From assembly GCA_964545045.1 (NCBI GenBank), contig CAZJEN010000002.1, forward strand, positions 62,001 through 126,000: a stretch of 64,000 nt of DNA, in the 5' to 3' direction. Below, one piece after another: positions 40,310 to 49,615 of this stretch (positions are counted from its first letter, which is position 1; the number at the start of each line of letters is the position of its first letter). The notes under the pieces were generated by a model. The model saw nothing but the letters and a program-made list of their open reading frames with translations. It ran no database searches and was not told the DNA's origin. A program made the translations under genes and the position numbers. Origin of the DNA: SIG307 sp964545045 (GTDB taxonomy: Bacteria > Bacillota > Clostridia > Lachnospirales > Lachnospiraceae).

Positions 40310-43030
40310 ATGAAAAGTATGAAAAAGGTACAGCGCTGTTTGGCAGTTTGTATGATGATGGCTTTGCTGTTCAGTGCTTGCGGTACGACACAGGCCGGGA
40401 CACAACCGACAAGTGCCCCGAAGTTGACAGAAGCGCCGGAAGTTACGGCACCGGCGGAGGGTGCGGTGAAGGTAACTGAGGCTCCTGCGTCGACGGATGG
40501 AGTGGCGGAAGTTACGGATGCACCGGTGGTTACAGAACCTTCGAAGGTAACATCCACTCCGGAACCGACAGCTACCCCGAAGCCGACCGTGACACCGTAT
40601 CCGGTGGCTTCCACAAAGCGGGGAGATATTGTTTACGAATTAGACAAGTTGACGGTGTTAAATACGATGAATGCATCTGTGAATGCAGGGAGAGAAGATG
40701 GCCTGATGTTACAGTACGATGAACAGTGGGGGGAGGTGCGTCTGCTTTTTCCGGAGGGTGTCGATTTAAAGGAATGTATGTACATTTCTTTGAAGATGAA
40801 CACGCAAGGCAACAATATAATGTTCCAGTTTTATGATGAGCAGATTCTGAAAAACTCCTATGTTGATTCGATAGAAGTAAAATATCATTGTGTAAAAGAG
40901 GGAACCGATAATTATGTTATTTTTCCTTCGTCGGAAGGAACTGTTTATGCAATGGGGATTTCAGCGGGTGAGGAGGTAAAGAATGATAAAGAGTATAGTG
41001 CCATCGCGTACGATGTGACATTTGCGATGGTTTCCGGAATTATGATGGAGGTTTCGGAAGAAATTGCACCGGATGAGAACGGAGAGATTACCTTTACCTT
41101 TGCTGAGATGAAGTATTTAGGTGGAGATAATGCTTCTTTTGACTTGCGAACGGACGGCTCTGTAAAGGTAAAGTTTGATGCGGAGTGGGGACAAGGTTTT
41201 TTTGCCCTTCCACAAGGCGTAGATATGAGTCAGTGTAACTATATTACTATAAAGCTAAAGAGTGAACACTATACGATATGTACTAAGTTGCTGGATCAAA
41301 GAGTATTTACCGATATGTGGAATGCGGATTTATATTGTAAATATGACTGCGGAGGAACCGATACGGTTGACCATGAGGTGTATGCTAGGATAAACGGAAC
41401 TGCTTGGGGAGTGGGGATTATGGCGATGGAAAATCTGACGGATTTTTCAGAGTATACGGCAGAGGTGTATAGTATTACTTTCCATATGAAGGAGAAAGAA
41501 GAGGAGAGAGAGATACAACCGGCAGAAAGTTATTCCACAATTTCTTCCGATTTAGGTGGTTCTGAATTGGAATCAAAATGGGAAGAAAAGTTTGCTGATT
41601 TGACATTGACATCCACGATGAAGAAGCTTGGATACGATGCTCCTGCGCTGGCGCAGCATTACGGAGCAGACCCTTGTGCAATGGTATATGACGGAAGAGT
41701 ATATGTTTATATGACCGGTGAAAAGGTGGAATATAATGAGAAAGGAGAGGTGATACATAATCCGTGTCGGCAAAACAGTTTGTTTGTTATGTCTTCGGAA
41801 GACCTTGTAAACTGGACGGACCATGGAGAAATTTATATCGGAGGGAAACAAGGAATTGAACCGTGGGTGGAACTTTCCTGGGCACCGACAGCAACTTATA
41901 AAGAAATTGACGGGGAAATGAAGTTTTTTATTTATTATGCGGCAAATGTATCGAGTATTGAAGTTTTAGTCGGAGACAGTCCGGTGGGACCGTTTCACAG
42001 TCCGTTGGAGAAACCGCTGATTTCTTATGATACACCGAATTGTGCCGATGTAGAGTGGTTGTTTGATCCTGCCGTGTTGATGGATGATGACAAAAGTGCT
42101 TATCTATATTTTGGCGGAGGAACAAAGGACGAAGAATTTCCGAAGACAACAAGAGTGGTAAAACTGGGAGAAGATATGATTAGTATTGTGGGAGAACCGG
42201 TTACGATTGAGGCCCCGTATGTGTTCGAGGATTCGGCAATTAATAAAATCGGTGATACCTATTACTATTCCTATTGTACCAGATTCGGGATAGAGGAATC
42301 TTCTAAGAAAAAATATGGTATGGGAGAAGGACAGATTGTATATGCAACTTCGGATCATCCGATGGGACCGTTTACTTATCAGGGAGTGATATTTAAAAAT
42401 CCTGAGGAATATTTTCCGGATAACGCAGGAAACAATCATCACAGTATATTTGAGTTTTACGGTGAATTTTATATAACGTATCATGCACGTTTGTTATGTA
42501 ATGAAGCGGGATTGAAAGGACTTGATTATCGTTCCAGTCAGGTCGCTAAGCTTAGTTTAAATGGAGCCGGAGAGTTTGAGACTCTTCAGGAACTCAGCCG
42601 TCAGTCGGTTGAACAGGTGAAGTGTTTGAATCCGTATGAAAAAGTGGAAGCGGAAACGATGGCTACGATGGGTGGCATCGGTGTGACACCCGCAGATGCA
42701 ATCAGTAAAAAATACGGTATCGGCAATATGGAAATCAGTGATATCCAATCCGGAGACTGGGTGGCATTGTACGGAGTGGATTTTGGGGATGAAGGTGCTA
42801 CTAAGTTTACAGCGGCAGTTCGGGCGAAAAACGGTGGAGAGGGCGCGATACAGATTCGTCTGGACGAGCCGGACGGAGAAGTGGTCGGATATCTTGATGC
42901 AGGAATCGGAGCAGACGGAATGTATCATGAGATTACTGCAGACCTTTTAAAGAAGATAATCGGAGAACATACGGTGATATTTGTTTTTTCGGGAGAGGGT
43001 TTTACGTTGGATTATTGGACGTTTCAATAG
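40310..43030 (+). CDS. GH43-type arabinofuranosidase/xylosidase lipoprotein with CBM6
   Basis: A 906-residue extracellular lipoprotein (Cys24, LLFSAC). Order: signal, Thr/Pro stalk, two shared beta-sandwich-like modules (about residues 105-245 and 258-395), a five-bladed propeller GH43 domain (about 440-760; ADPCAMVYDGRVYVYMTGEK with catalytic Asp, SWAPTATYKEI, VEWLFDPAVLMDDDKSAYLY, VFEDSAINKIGDTYYYSYC with candidate acid Glu, NHHSIFEFYGEFYITYHAR), and a C-terminal CBM6-like domain (EKVEAETMATMGGIGV onward). This order resembles arabinoxylan arabinofuranohydrolases. It probably removes side chains for the neighbouring xylanases. GAGGAG precedes ATG 40310. Confidence 0.9.
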   Translation: MKSMKKVQRCLAVCMMMALLFSACGTTQAGTQPTSAPKLTEAPEVTAPAEGAVKVTEAPASTDGVAEVTDAPVVTEPSKVTSTPEPTATPKPTVTPYPVASTKRGDIVYELDKLTVLNTMNASVNAGREDGLMLQYDEQWGEVRLLFPEGVDLKECMYISLKMNTQGNNIMFQFYDEQILKNSYVDSIEVKYHCVKEGTDNYVIFPSSEGTVYAMGISAGEEVKNDKEYSAIAYDVTFAMVSGIMMEVSEEIAPDENGEITFTFAEMKYLGGDNASFDLRTDGSVKVKFDAEWGQGFFALPQGVDMSQCNYITIKLKSEHYTICTKLLDQRVFTDMWNADLYCKYDCGGTDTVDHEVYARINGTAWGVGIMAMENLTDFSEYTAEVYSITFHMKEKEEEREIQPAESYSTISSDLGGSELESKWEEKFADLTLTSTMKKLGYDAPALAQHYGADPCAMVYDGRVYVYMTGEKVEYNEKGEVIHNPCRQNSLFVMSSEDLVNWTDHGEIYIGGKQGIEPWVELSWAPTATYKEIDGEMKFFIYYAANVSSIEVLVGDSPVGPFHSPLEKPLISYDTPNCADVEWLFDPAVLMDDDKSAYLYFGGGTKDEEFPKTTRVVKLGEDMISIVGEPVTIEAPYVFEDSAINKIGDTYYYSYCTRFGIEESSKKKYGMGEGQIVYATSDHPMGPFTYQGVIFKNPEEYFPDNAGNNHHSIFEFYGEFYITYHARLLCNEAGLKGLDYRSSQVAKLSLNGAGEFETLQELSRQSVEQVKCLNPYEKVEAETMATMGGIGVTPADAISKKYGIGNMEISDIQSGDWVALYGVDFGDEGATKFTAAVRAKNGGEGAIQIRLDEPDGEVVGYLDAGIGADGMYHEITADLLKKIIGEHTVIFVFSGEGFTLDYWTFQ

Positions 43031-43142
43031 GAAAAGGGAGCGCATTTTGTACAAAATTCTTGTATGAGAAGAAGTTATCACAAAATACTTACGGTATATT
43101 TGGACGAAAGATTTGAAATGAATACCATGAGAGGAGATTCTT

Positions 43143-45560
43143 ATGAAGAAGGTAAGAGTTTATTTTACGTTATGTATGACACTGGCATTGCTATTCGGTG
43201 CCTGCGGTACGGCACAGACAGGGACAGAGTTGACCGGTGCGCCTGATGTGACGGAAGCTCCGGCGGTGACAGAAGCCCCGGTAGCAACGGAAGCTCCGGA
43301 AGTAACAGAGGTAACGAAGGTGACGGAAGCGCCGAAAGCAACCGGACTCCCGGAAGCAACGGAGACACCAACGGTAACAGAAGCTCCGAAGGCAACCGCG
43401 ACTCTGAAACCGACCGCAACCCCGAAGCCGACGGCCACGCCGGTTCCGTCGAAAGCGCCGGTAAAGAGCGGAGATATTACCTATACCTTTAATGATTTGA
43501 GCTATGTAGCTTCTTATGGTGTGAACTATACCATTAATAAGGACGGTTCTATTGACCTACAGTACGAGGGACAGTGGCAGGAGATTAAGTTTTGCTATCC
43601 GGAAGAAATCGATATGAGTAAGTGTACCGGAGTGACGGTAAAGGCGAAATCCGAGTACGGCGTGCTTGCTTTTAAGCTGTTCGGCGAGACATTTTTAGCT
43701 GATCCGTATGGGGTGGAGGAATATATTTTCACCCAGTGTAAGGGTACCGGAATAAAGGATTATAAGATGCAGCCAGTATTAGATGGGAAGCTTTACGGTC
43801 TCGGTGTTATGGCGATGGATGCGCCGGCAGATGCATCCGCATATAAAGCAACCATATACAGTATTACCTTCCATATGGACAGTAAGAATGCGGGACCTGT
43901 AGTGGCAGACGGCAAAGAAGGCGATCCGACCGTGACACCGTATCCGGTAGCTTCCACAAAGAGGGGAGATATTGTTTACGAATTAGACAAGTTGACTGTG
44001 TTAAATACGGCGAATGCATCTGTGAATGCAGGGGGAGAAGACGGCCTGATGTTGCAGTACGATGAACAGTGGGGTGAGGTGCGTCTGCTTTTTCCGGAGG
44101 GGGTTGATTTAAAGGAATGTATGTACATTTCTTTAAAGATGAACACGCAAGGCAACAATATGATGTTTCATTTTTATGATGAGCAGATTCTGGAAAAATC
44201 CTATGTTGATCCCATAGAGGTAAGATATTACTGCGTAAATGAGGGAATCGATAATTATGTTATTTTTCCTTCGTCCAACGGAACTGTTTATGCAATGGGG
44301 ATTTCGGCGGGGGAGGAGGTAACGACTGATAAGGAGTATAGTGCTATAGCGTACGATGTGACATTTGCGATGGCATCCGGAATTATGAAGGAGGTTCCGA
44401 AAGAAATTGCACCGGATGTAACGGAGAATATGACATTGCTGAATACCTACGGTACCGTATTTGACCGGATAGGCGTTGCGACGTCTTTAGAGGCACTGCG
44501 AAATAAAACGTTTTTGGAGCTTCTGAAAACCCGGTACAACAGTGTGACATCCGAGTGGCAGGCAAAGCTGGACCAGCTTATGTACGACACGCCTACGGTG
44601 ATTTCTGTGGAAGAGGCGAAAAAGGAAGGCTATGTGATTCCGGAAAACTATAAGGAAGCGGTAGTTCCGAGACTCCGGTTTGATGTATTGGATGAAACGT
44701 TAAAAATATGTGCGGAAAATGATTTGGGGTATCGTTTTCATACCTTGGTTTGGCATGCACAGGCGGTAGATTGGTTTTTTCGCACGGAGTATACTTACGG
44801 AACGGAGTTTGTCAGTCCGGAAGTGATGGATGCACGTCTGGAGTACTATATTCGTAATGTCATGGGGCATGTCTATGACAGTCCTTACGGGCATGTGGTA
44901 TATGCGTGGGATGTGGCAAACGAGTATCTGCATTTTGATAATATTGATACCATCAATTGGCGCGGAGTATACGGTGAGGTAAATTTAAAACCTGACTTTT
45001 TAAAACTGGCATTCGAAGTTGCGGATGATGTGTTACGACAGTACGGAATCAGAGAGGAAGTTAGCTTGGTTTTGAACGATTATCATGCTTATTCTTTTGA
45101 TGAATGGTACAGTTTCGGAATGGAAGACGGAAGTATGCCGAAAGCAATGATTGCGGTAATCAATCATATTAATTCCGATCGGAAGGTGTGCGACGGTGTC
45201 GGGATGCAAAGCCATTTGGATTCGGATCCGAATTCGCCTACAGTGGAAGATTATAGAAAGGCCTTACAAATGTATACGGAAGCGGGACTTGAGATCCAAA
45301 TGACTGAAATGGATGTTAATATTGACTTTGTCGGAACAAAAGAATCTCAGGAAGAACGATATGTGGATATTATGAAGGTGATATTGGAGGCAAAGAGAAA
45401 CGGAGCGGATATTACCGGAATTACTTTGTGGGAAATGGCAGACAGTGTATCAGCAAACGGCTATTTAATACCGTCGTTGTTTTATACACCGGGGCAGCCG
45501 AAGGATGTATATTATAAAGTGTTGCAGACCTATTTGAATGAGGGATATAAGGCGGAATAG
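43143..45560 (+). CDS. Second GH10 xylanase lipoprotein, mosaic of its two neighbours
   Basis: An 805-residue surface xylanase (lipid Cys21, LLFGAC). Stalk, two shared modules, and a GH10 domain with FHTLVWHAQ, YAWDVANEY (acid/base Glu594) and QMTEMDV (nucleophile Glu722). Module 1 is nearly identical to module 1 of GH10-1 (YGVNYTINKDGS, VDMDSKNxGPVVAD-like end). Module 2, including the preceding linker PTVTPYPVASTKRGD, is nearly identical to module 1 of the GH43 protein. The catalytic domain is more distant from GH10-1. The gene therefore seems to have been assembled by recombination between its neighbours. GAGGAG precedes the ATG. Confidence 0.93.
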   Translation: MKKVRVYFTLCMTLALLFGACGTAQTGTELTGAPDVTEAPAVTEAPVATEAPEVTEVTKVTEAPKATGLPEATETPTVTEAPKATATLKPTATPKPTATPVPSKAPVKSGDITYTFNDLSYVASYGVNYTINKDGSIDLQYEGQWQEIKFCYPEEIDMSKCTGVTVKAKSEYGVLAFKLFGETFLADPYGVEEYIFTQCKGTGIKDYKMQPVLDGKLYGLGVMAMDAPADASAYKATIYSITFHMDSKNAGPVVADGKEGDPTVTPYPVASTKRGDIVYELDKLTVLNTANASVNAGGEDGLMLQYDEQWGEVRLLFPEGVDLKECMYISLKMNTQGNNMMFHFYDEQILEKSYVDPIEVRYYCVNEGIDNYVIFPSSNGTVYAMGISAGEEVTTDKEYSAIAYDVTFAMASGIMKEVPKEIAPDVTENMTLLNTYGTVFDRIGVATSLEALRNKTFLELLKTRYNSVTSEWQAKLDQLMYDTPTVISVEEAKKEGYVIPENYKEAVVPRLRFDVLDETLKICAENDLGYRFHTLVWHAQAVDWFFRTEYTYGTEFVSPEVMDARLEYYIRNVMGHVYDSPYGHVVYAWDVANEYLHFDNIDTINWRGVYGEVNLKPDFLKLAFEVADDVLRQYGIREEVSLVLNDYHAYSFDEWYSFGMEDGSMPKAMIAVINHINSDRKVCDGVGMQSHLDSDPNSPTVEDYRKALQMYTEAGLEIQMTEMDVNIDFVGTKESQEERYVDIMKVILEAKRNGADITGITLWEMADSVSANGYLIPSLFYTPGQPKDVYYKVLQTYLNEGYKAE

Positions 45561-45645
45561 AGACCCTAAAACGAATTGGCTAATGAACGAATAGAAAACG
45601 AAAAAGGGGCTTGCAAATGCAGGCCCCTTCGTGTATAATTTACTT

Positions 45646-45742
45646 AGAAAGGTATTCGGAATCAAATCTCCGAGTGCCCTCAGTGGAATGTATTTAAAGA
45701 AATAGCATCTAACCTTGGGCAGGGCGGATGCTATTTCTTTTT
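45646..45742 (+). ncRNA. Predicted antisense antitoxin RNA 2
   Basis: Promoter TTGCAA (45611-45616), 17 bp, TATAAT (45634-45639). The terminator hairpin pairs 45700-45709 with 45727-45736, followed by TCTTTTTG. It overlaps the 3' end of the toxin gene at 45731. Confidence 0.65.
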
Positions 45743-45817
45743 GTTATAACGATTGTCTAATAAAGACGAAGCCGCGATTATTACTAGCAATAAAGTCAAG
45801 ACTTCCATTGTGTTCAT
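45731..45817 (-). CDS. Hol-Tox-like type I toxin peptide, copy 2
   Basis: A 28-residue peptide starting MNTMEVLTLLLVIIAASSLL and ending DNRYNKKK. Relative to copy 1 the N-terminus and parts of the helix have changed by amino-acid-level substitutions without frame damage. GAGGGTGAGG precedes the ATG at 45815-45817. Promoter on the minus strand: TTGAAC (complement of 45925-45930), 17 bp, TATAAT (complement of 45902-45907). Likely membrane-active and repressed by the convergent antisense RNA. Confidence 0.8.
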   Translation of the reverse strand: MNTMEVLTLLLVIIAASSLLDNRYNKKK

Positions 45818-45901
45818 AGGCCTCACCCTCCTGTCTTAAGTACTAGAGGGCATCTAATATCGAAAATTCGCATCCTGCTTTCTGTTCAATTATACAAGAA
45901 T

Positions 45902-45930
45902 ATTATATCATAAATCGAACATTGGTTCAA
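45902..45930 (-). promoter_or_regulatory. Promoter of Hol-Tox-like gene 2
   Basis: TTGAAC, 17 bp, TATAAT on the minus strand, matching copy 1. Confidence 0.75.
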
Positions 45931-45973
45931 TCGAACAAAAGATTAAATTTTATGGAATTCGACTTTCCTCTTT

Positions 45974-46017
45974 ACCGCCTACAAATTGTTGACTTTTGTA
46001 GGCGGTTCTGCTATACT
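45974..46017 (+). promoter_or_regulatory. ilvD promoter with 11-bp inverted-repeat operator
   Basis: TTGACT (45989-45994), 17 bp, TATACT (46012-46017). ACCGCCTACAA (45974-45984) and TTGTAGGCGGT (45996-46006) are perfect inverted arms around the -35, a good repressor site. The leader of about 110 bases has no T-box signature. Confidence 0.65.
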
Positions 46018-46133
46018 TAGGGTTAATTGTAACTTTAGCGCAATACTGTACTGATTTGGGCAAAAGTGGCAACGGCATCGGCAGGTAGAAAGCAGATGTC
46101 AAAGAACTATCAGAAAGAAAGGTGGAATCACTT

Positions 46134-47798
46134 ATGAAGAGTGACGCAGTGAAGAAGGGCGCAACACAGGCACCGCACCGGTCTCTGTTTAACGCACTGG
46201 GTTTGACGAAGGAAGAAATGGATAAGCCGTTAATCGGTATTGTCAGCTCCTACAATGAGATTGTACCGGGTCATATGAATCTGGACAAGATTGTGGAGGC
46301 AGTAAAGCTTGGCGTGGCAATGGCAGGCGGTGTTCCTCGAGTCTTCCCGGCAATTGCGGTCTGTGACGGTATTGCTATGGGTCACATCGGCATGAAGTAT
46401 TCCCTTGTAACGAGAGATTTGATTGCGGATTCTACGGAGGCTATGGCTCTGGCGCATCAGTTTGACGCGCTGGTTATGGTTCCGAACTGTGATAAAAATG
46501 TTCCGGGCTTACTTATGGCAGCGGCTCGTTTGAATATTCCGACCATTTTTGTGTCCGGCGGTCCGATGCTTGCCGGCCATGTACACGGCGACAAGACCAG
46601 TCTTTCCAGCATGTTTGAGGCAGTAGGTGCTCACGCTGCAGGCAAGATGACCGAGGAAGAGCTTGACTACTACGTAGAGAAGGCTTGTCCGACCTGCGGT
46701 TCCTGTTCCGGTATGTATACCGCAAACTCCATGAACTGTCTCACCGAGGTTCTGGGTATGGGATTACAGGGCAACGGTACGATTCCGGCGGTTTACTCCG
46801 AGCGTATTCGTCTTGCAAAGCATGCCGGTATGAAGATTATGGAATTGTTAGAAAAGAATATCCGTCCGCGTGATATTATGACCGAGAAGGCGTTTATGAA
46901 CGCACTGACCGTAGATATGGCTCTTGGCTGTTCTACCAACAGTATGCTTCACCTTCCGGCAATCGCGCACGAGGCCGGTGTGGATTTAGATGTAGACATT
47001 GCAAACTCCATCAGTGCAAAGACCCCGAACCTGTGTCATCTGGCACCGGCTGGTCATGCGTACATCGAGGAGTTAGACGAAGCCGGCGGTGTATACGCTG
47101 TCATGAATGAGCTCAGCAAGAAGAACTTGTTGAATCTTGACTGTATGACCGTAACCGGCAAGACCGTAGGCGAGAACATTGCCCCGGTAAAGAACAGAAA
47201 TACAAACATTATCCGTCCGATTGAGAATCCGTACAGCGAGACCGGCGGTATCGCTGTATTAAAGGGTAACCTGGCTCCGGATTCCTGTGTGGTAAAGCGT
47301 TCCGCGGTAGTTCCGGAAATGCTTCAGCATGAGGGCCCGGCAAGAGTATTCGACTGTGAAGAGGATGCGATTGCAGCCATTCTCGGCGGTAAGATTGTGG
47401 CAGGTGACGTAGTCGTTATCCGCTACGAAGGTCCGAAGGGCGGTCCGGGTATGAGAGAGATGTTAAATCCGACCTCCGCTATCGCAGGTATGGGTCTCGG
47501 TTCTACCGTAGCGCTCATTACCGACGGACGATTCTCCGGCGCAAGCCGAGGTGCTTCCATCGGTCATGTATGTCCGGAAGCGGCAGTAGGTGGTCCGATT
47601 GCATTGGTGGAAGAGGGCGACATCATTGCCATCGATATCAACGCAAATACCATTAACGTAAAGATCAGTGACGAAGAGATGCAGGCAAGACGCGCAAAGT
47701 GGCAGCCGAGAGAGCCGAAGATTACCACAGGTTATCTGGCAAGATATGCTTCTTTGGTTTCCGCGGCATGCAAGGGTGCTGTTCTTGAGATGAAGTAA
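46134..47798 (+). CDS. ilvD: Dihydroxy-acid dehydratase
   Basis: A 554-residue Fe-S dehydratase that converts 2,3-dihydroxy-3-methyl(butanoate/pentanoate) to the 2-oxo acids of valine and isoleucine synthesis. Hallmarks: SYNEIVPGHMNLD, VPNCDKNVPGLLMAAARL, CPTCGSCSGMYTANSMNC with cluster cysteines, and DGRFSGASRGASIGHV near the end. The ATG at 46134 follows AAAGGTGG; a GTG 12 bases earlier lies inside that site. It is co-transcribed with ilvB, 18 bp downstream. Confidence 0.97.
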   Translation: MKSDAVKKGATQAPHRSLFNALGLTKEEMDKPLIGIVSSYNEIVPGHMNLDKIVEAVKLGVAMAGGVPRVFPAIAVCDGIAMGHIGMKYSLVTRDLIADSTEAMALAHQFDALVMVPNCDKNVPGLLMAAARLNIPTIFVSGGPMLAGHVHGDKTSLSSMFEAVGAHAAGKMTEEELDYYVEKACPTCGSCSGMYTANSMNCLTEVLGMGLQGNGTIPAVYSERIRLAKHAGMKIMELLEKNIRPRDIMTEKAFMNALTVDMALGCSTNSMLHLPAIAHEAGVDLDVDIANSISAKTPNLCHLAPAGHAYIEELDEAGGVYAVMNELSKKNLLNLDCMTVTGKTVGENIAPVKNRNTNIIRPIENPYSETGGIAVLKGNLAPDSCVVKRSAVVPEMLQHEGPARVFDCEEDAIAAILGGKIVAGDVVVIRYEGPKGGPGMREMLNPTSAIAGMGLGSTVALITDGRFSGASRGASIGHVCPEAAVGGPIALVEEGDIIAIDINANTINVKISDEEMQARRAKWQPREPKITTGYLARYASLVSAACKGAVLEMK

Positions 47799-47816
47799 GA
47801 TGAAGGAGTTTTAAAA

Positions 47817-49496
47817 ATGGAATTAAATGGTTCTCAGATTGTTTTAGAGTGCTTGCTTGAGCAGGGCGTAGATACCGTATTCGGTTACCCGGGCGGCGCG
47901 ATTTTGAATATTTATGATGCTCTGTATCATTATCAGGATAAGATTCACCATGTGCTGACTTCCCATGAGCAGGGTGCGGCACATGCGGCTGACGGTTATG
48001 CCAGAGCCACCGGTAAGGTAGGCGTTTGTATGGCAACCAGCGGTCCGGGTGCAACGAACCTTGTTACCGGTATCGCAACGGCGTACATGGATTCTATTCC
48101 GGTGGTAGCCATTACTTGTAACGTAGGAACCCCGCTCCTTGGAAAGGATAGCTTCCAGGAGATTGATATCGCAGGCGTGGTTATGCCGATTACGAAGCAC
48201 AGCTTTATTGTAAAGGATATTACGAAGCTTGCGGATACCATTCGTCGTGCATTCAAGATTGCAAAGAGCGGCAGACCGGGTCCGGTGCTTGTGGATATTA
48301 CTAAGGATGTAACCGGTGCTATGTATGAGTACGAGCCGGTGAAACCGGAACCGATTAAGAGAGTAAAGGATACCATTACCGAGGCAGATTTGACTAAGGC
48401 TGTAAAGCTTATCAAGAAGTCCGAGCGTCCGATGGTTTTGGTCGGCGGCGGTGCGGTAACCTCCGGTGCCAGCAAGGAGCTTGCTGAGTTTGTAGAGCTT
48501 TTGAATGCGCCGGTATGTGATACCTTAATGGGTAAAGGAGCCTTTGATGGTACGAAGACAAATTATACCGGTATGGTAGGTATGCACGGTACCAAGGCTT
48601 CCAACTATGCGGTAACGGAATGTGATTTACTTGTTGCCATCGGTGCAAGATTTTCCGACCGTGTAACCGGTAATGCGAAGAAGTTTGCAAAGGATGCGAA
48701 GATTTTACATATCGACATCGATCCGGCAGAAATTAATAAGAACGTTATGACCGATGCATCGGTTATCGGTGATATTAAGGAAGTGTTAAAGGCACTGAAT
48801 AAGCGTATCGAAAAGAAGGATAATTCCGACTGGGTACAGCATATCGTAGAGTATAAGGAGAAGTTTCCGCTTCGTATTCCGGAAGGACTTTCCGGTCCGT
48901 ACGTAGTAAATCGTCTGTATGAGGCTACCAAGGGCGATGCGGTTATCGTAACCGAGGTTGGTCAGCATCAGATGTGGGCGGCACAGTTCTTCTCTTATCA
49001 GAAACCTCGTACTTTGCTTACCTCCGGTGGTTTGGGTACCATGGGCTATGGCTTCGGTGCGGCTATGGGGGCAAAGACCGGTATGCCGAATAAGCGTGTC
49101 ATCAATATCGCAGGCGACGGCTGCTTCCGTATGAATATCAACGAACTGGCTTCTGCGGCAAGAAACAAGATTCCGATGATTCAGGTGGTAATTAACAACC
49201 ACGTGCTGGGTATGGTACGTCAGTGGCAGAATCTGTTCTACGGACAGCGTTATTCCAACACTACGTTGATCGACGGAGTGGATTTCGTTAAGGTAGCAGA
49301 GGGCATGGGTGCCGAAGGCATGACGGTTACGACCCGCGAGGAGCTGGATATTGCTATTGAGAAAGCATTCAAGGCAGAGGGTCCGTTTGTCATCGATTGC
49401 CGTATCGATTCCGACGAAAAGGTATGGCCGATGGTAGCTCCGGGAGCGCCGATTCAGGAAGCGTTTACCGACGAAGATTTGGCACAGAAAAAGTAA
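47817..49496 (+). CDS. ilvB: Acetolactate synthase, large subunit
   Basis: A 559-residue ThDP enzyme that condenses pyruvate to acetolactate. VFGYPGGAILNIYDAL, TSHEQGAAHAADGYARA (ThDP Glu), ATSGPGATNLVTG, KDSFQEIDIAG, and the ThDP motif GDGCFRMNINELASAARNK are all present. No regulatory small subunit (ilvN) follows in the window; the next gene is serC. Directly downstream of ilvD. Confidence 0.96.
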   Translation: MELNGSQIVLECLLEQGVDTVFGYPGGAILNIYDALYHYQDKIHHVLTSHEQGAAHAADGYARATGKVGVCMATSGPGATNLVTGIATAYMDSIPVVAITCNVGTPLLGKDSFQEIDIAGVVMPITKHSFIVKDITKLADTIRRAFKIAKSGRPGPVLVDITKDVTGAMYEYEPVKPEPIKRVKDTITEADLTKAVKLIKKSERPMVLVGGGAVTSGASKELAEFVELLNAPVCDTLMGKGAFDGTKTNYTGMVGMHGTKASNYAVTECDLLVAIGARFSDRVTGNAKKFAKDAKILHIDIDPAEINKNVMTDASVIGDIKEVLKALNKRIEKKDNSDWVQHIVEYKEKFPLRIPEGLSGPYVVNRLYEATKGDAVIVTEVGQHQMWAAQFFSYQKPRTLLTSGGLGTMGYGFGAAMGAKTGMPNKRVINIAGDGCFRMNINELASAARNKIPMIQVVINNHVLGMVRQWQNLFYGQRYSNTTLIDGVDFVKVAEGMGAEGMTVTTREELDIAIEKAFKAEGPFVIDCRIDSDEKVWPMVAPGAPIQEAFTDEDLAQKK

Positions 49497-49530
49497 TGTC
49501 AAAATTATAACAAATTTCTTTGAAAAATGA

Positions 49531-49592
49531 TTGACGCGACAAATGATTTGGATTATAATAAAGTCAATACTTTGTCGTGTTAAAACGACAAA
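49531..49592 (+). promoter_or_regulatory. serC promoter and CGACAA operator repeats
   Basis: TTGACG (49531-49536), 17 bp, TATAAT (49554-49559). The motif TTTGTCGT/ACGACAAA forms an inverted repeat at 49571-49592, just after the transcription start, and CGACAAA occurs again in the spacer (49537). This suggests a dedicated repressor of the serine genes. Confidence 0.65.
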
Positions 49593-49615
49593 ATATAAGA
49601 ATGGAGGATTCAGAA

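Larger units (their letters stand above)
45601..45955. repeat. Direct repeat of about 350 bp flanking the xylanase cluster, copy 2
   Basis: Second copy of 37345-37700, same orientation, with conserved hairpin, both promoters, antisense RNA, toxin frame and terminator. It fills most of the 573-bp stretch before ilvD. Confidence 0.85.

Noticed and set aside
46024..46133. T-box or leader-peptide attenuator before ilvD
   Set aside because: No GGGTGGNACCGCG T-box and no run of Ile/Val/Leu codons in a short frame with a terminator were seen.
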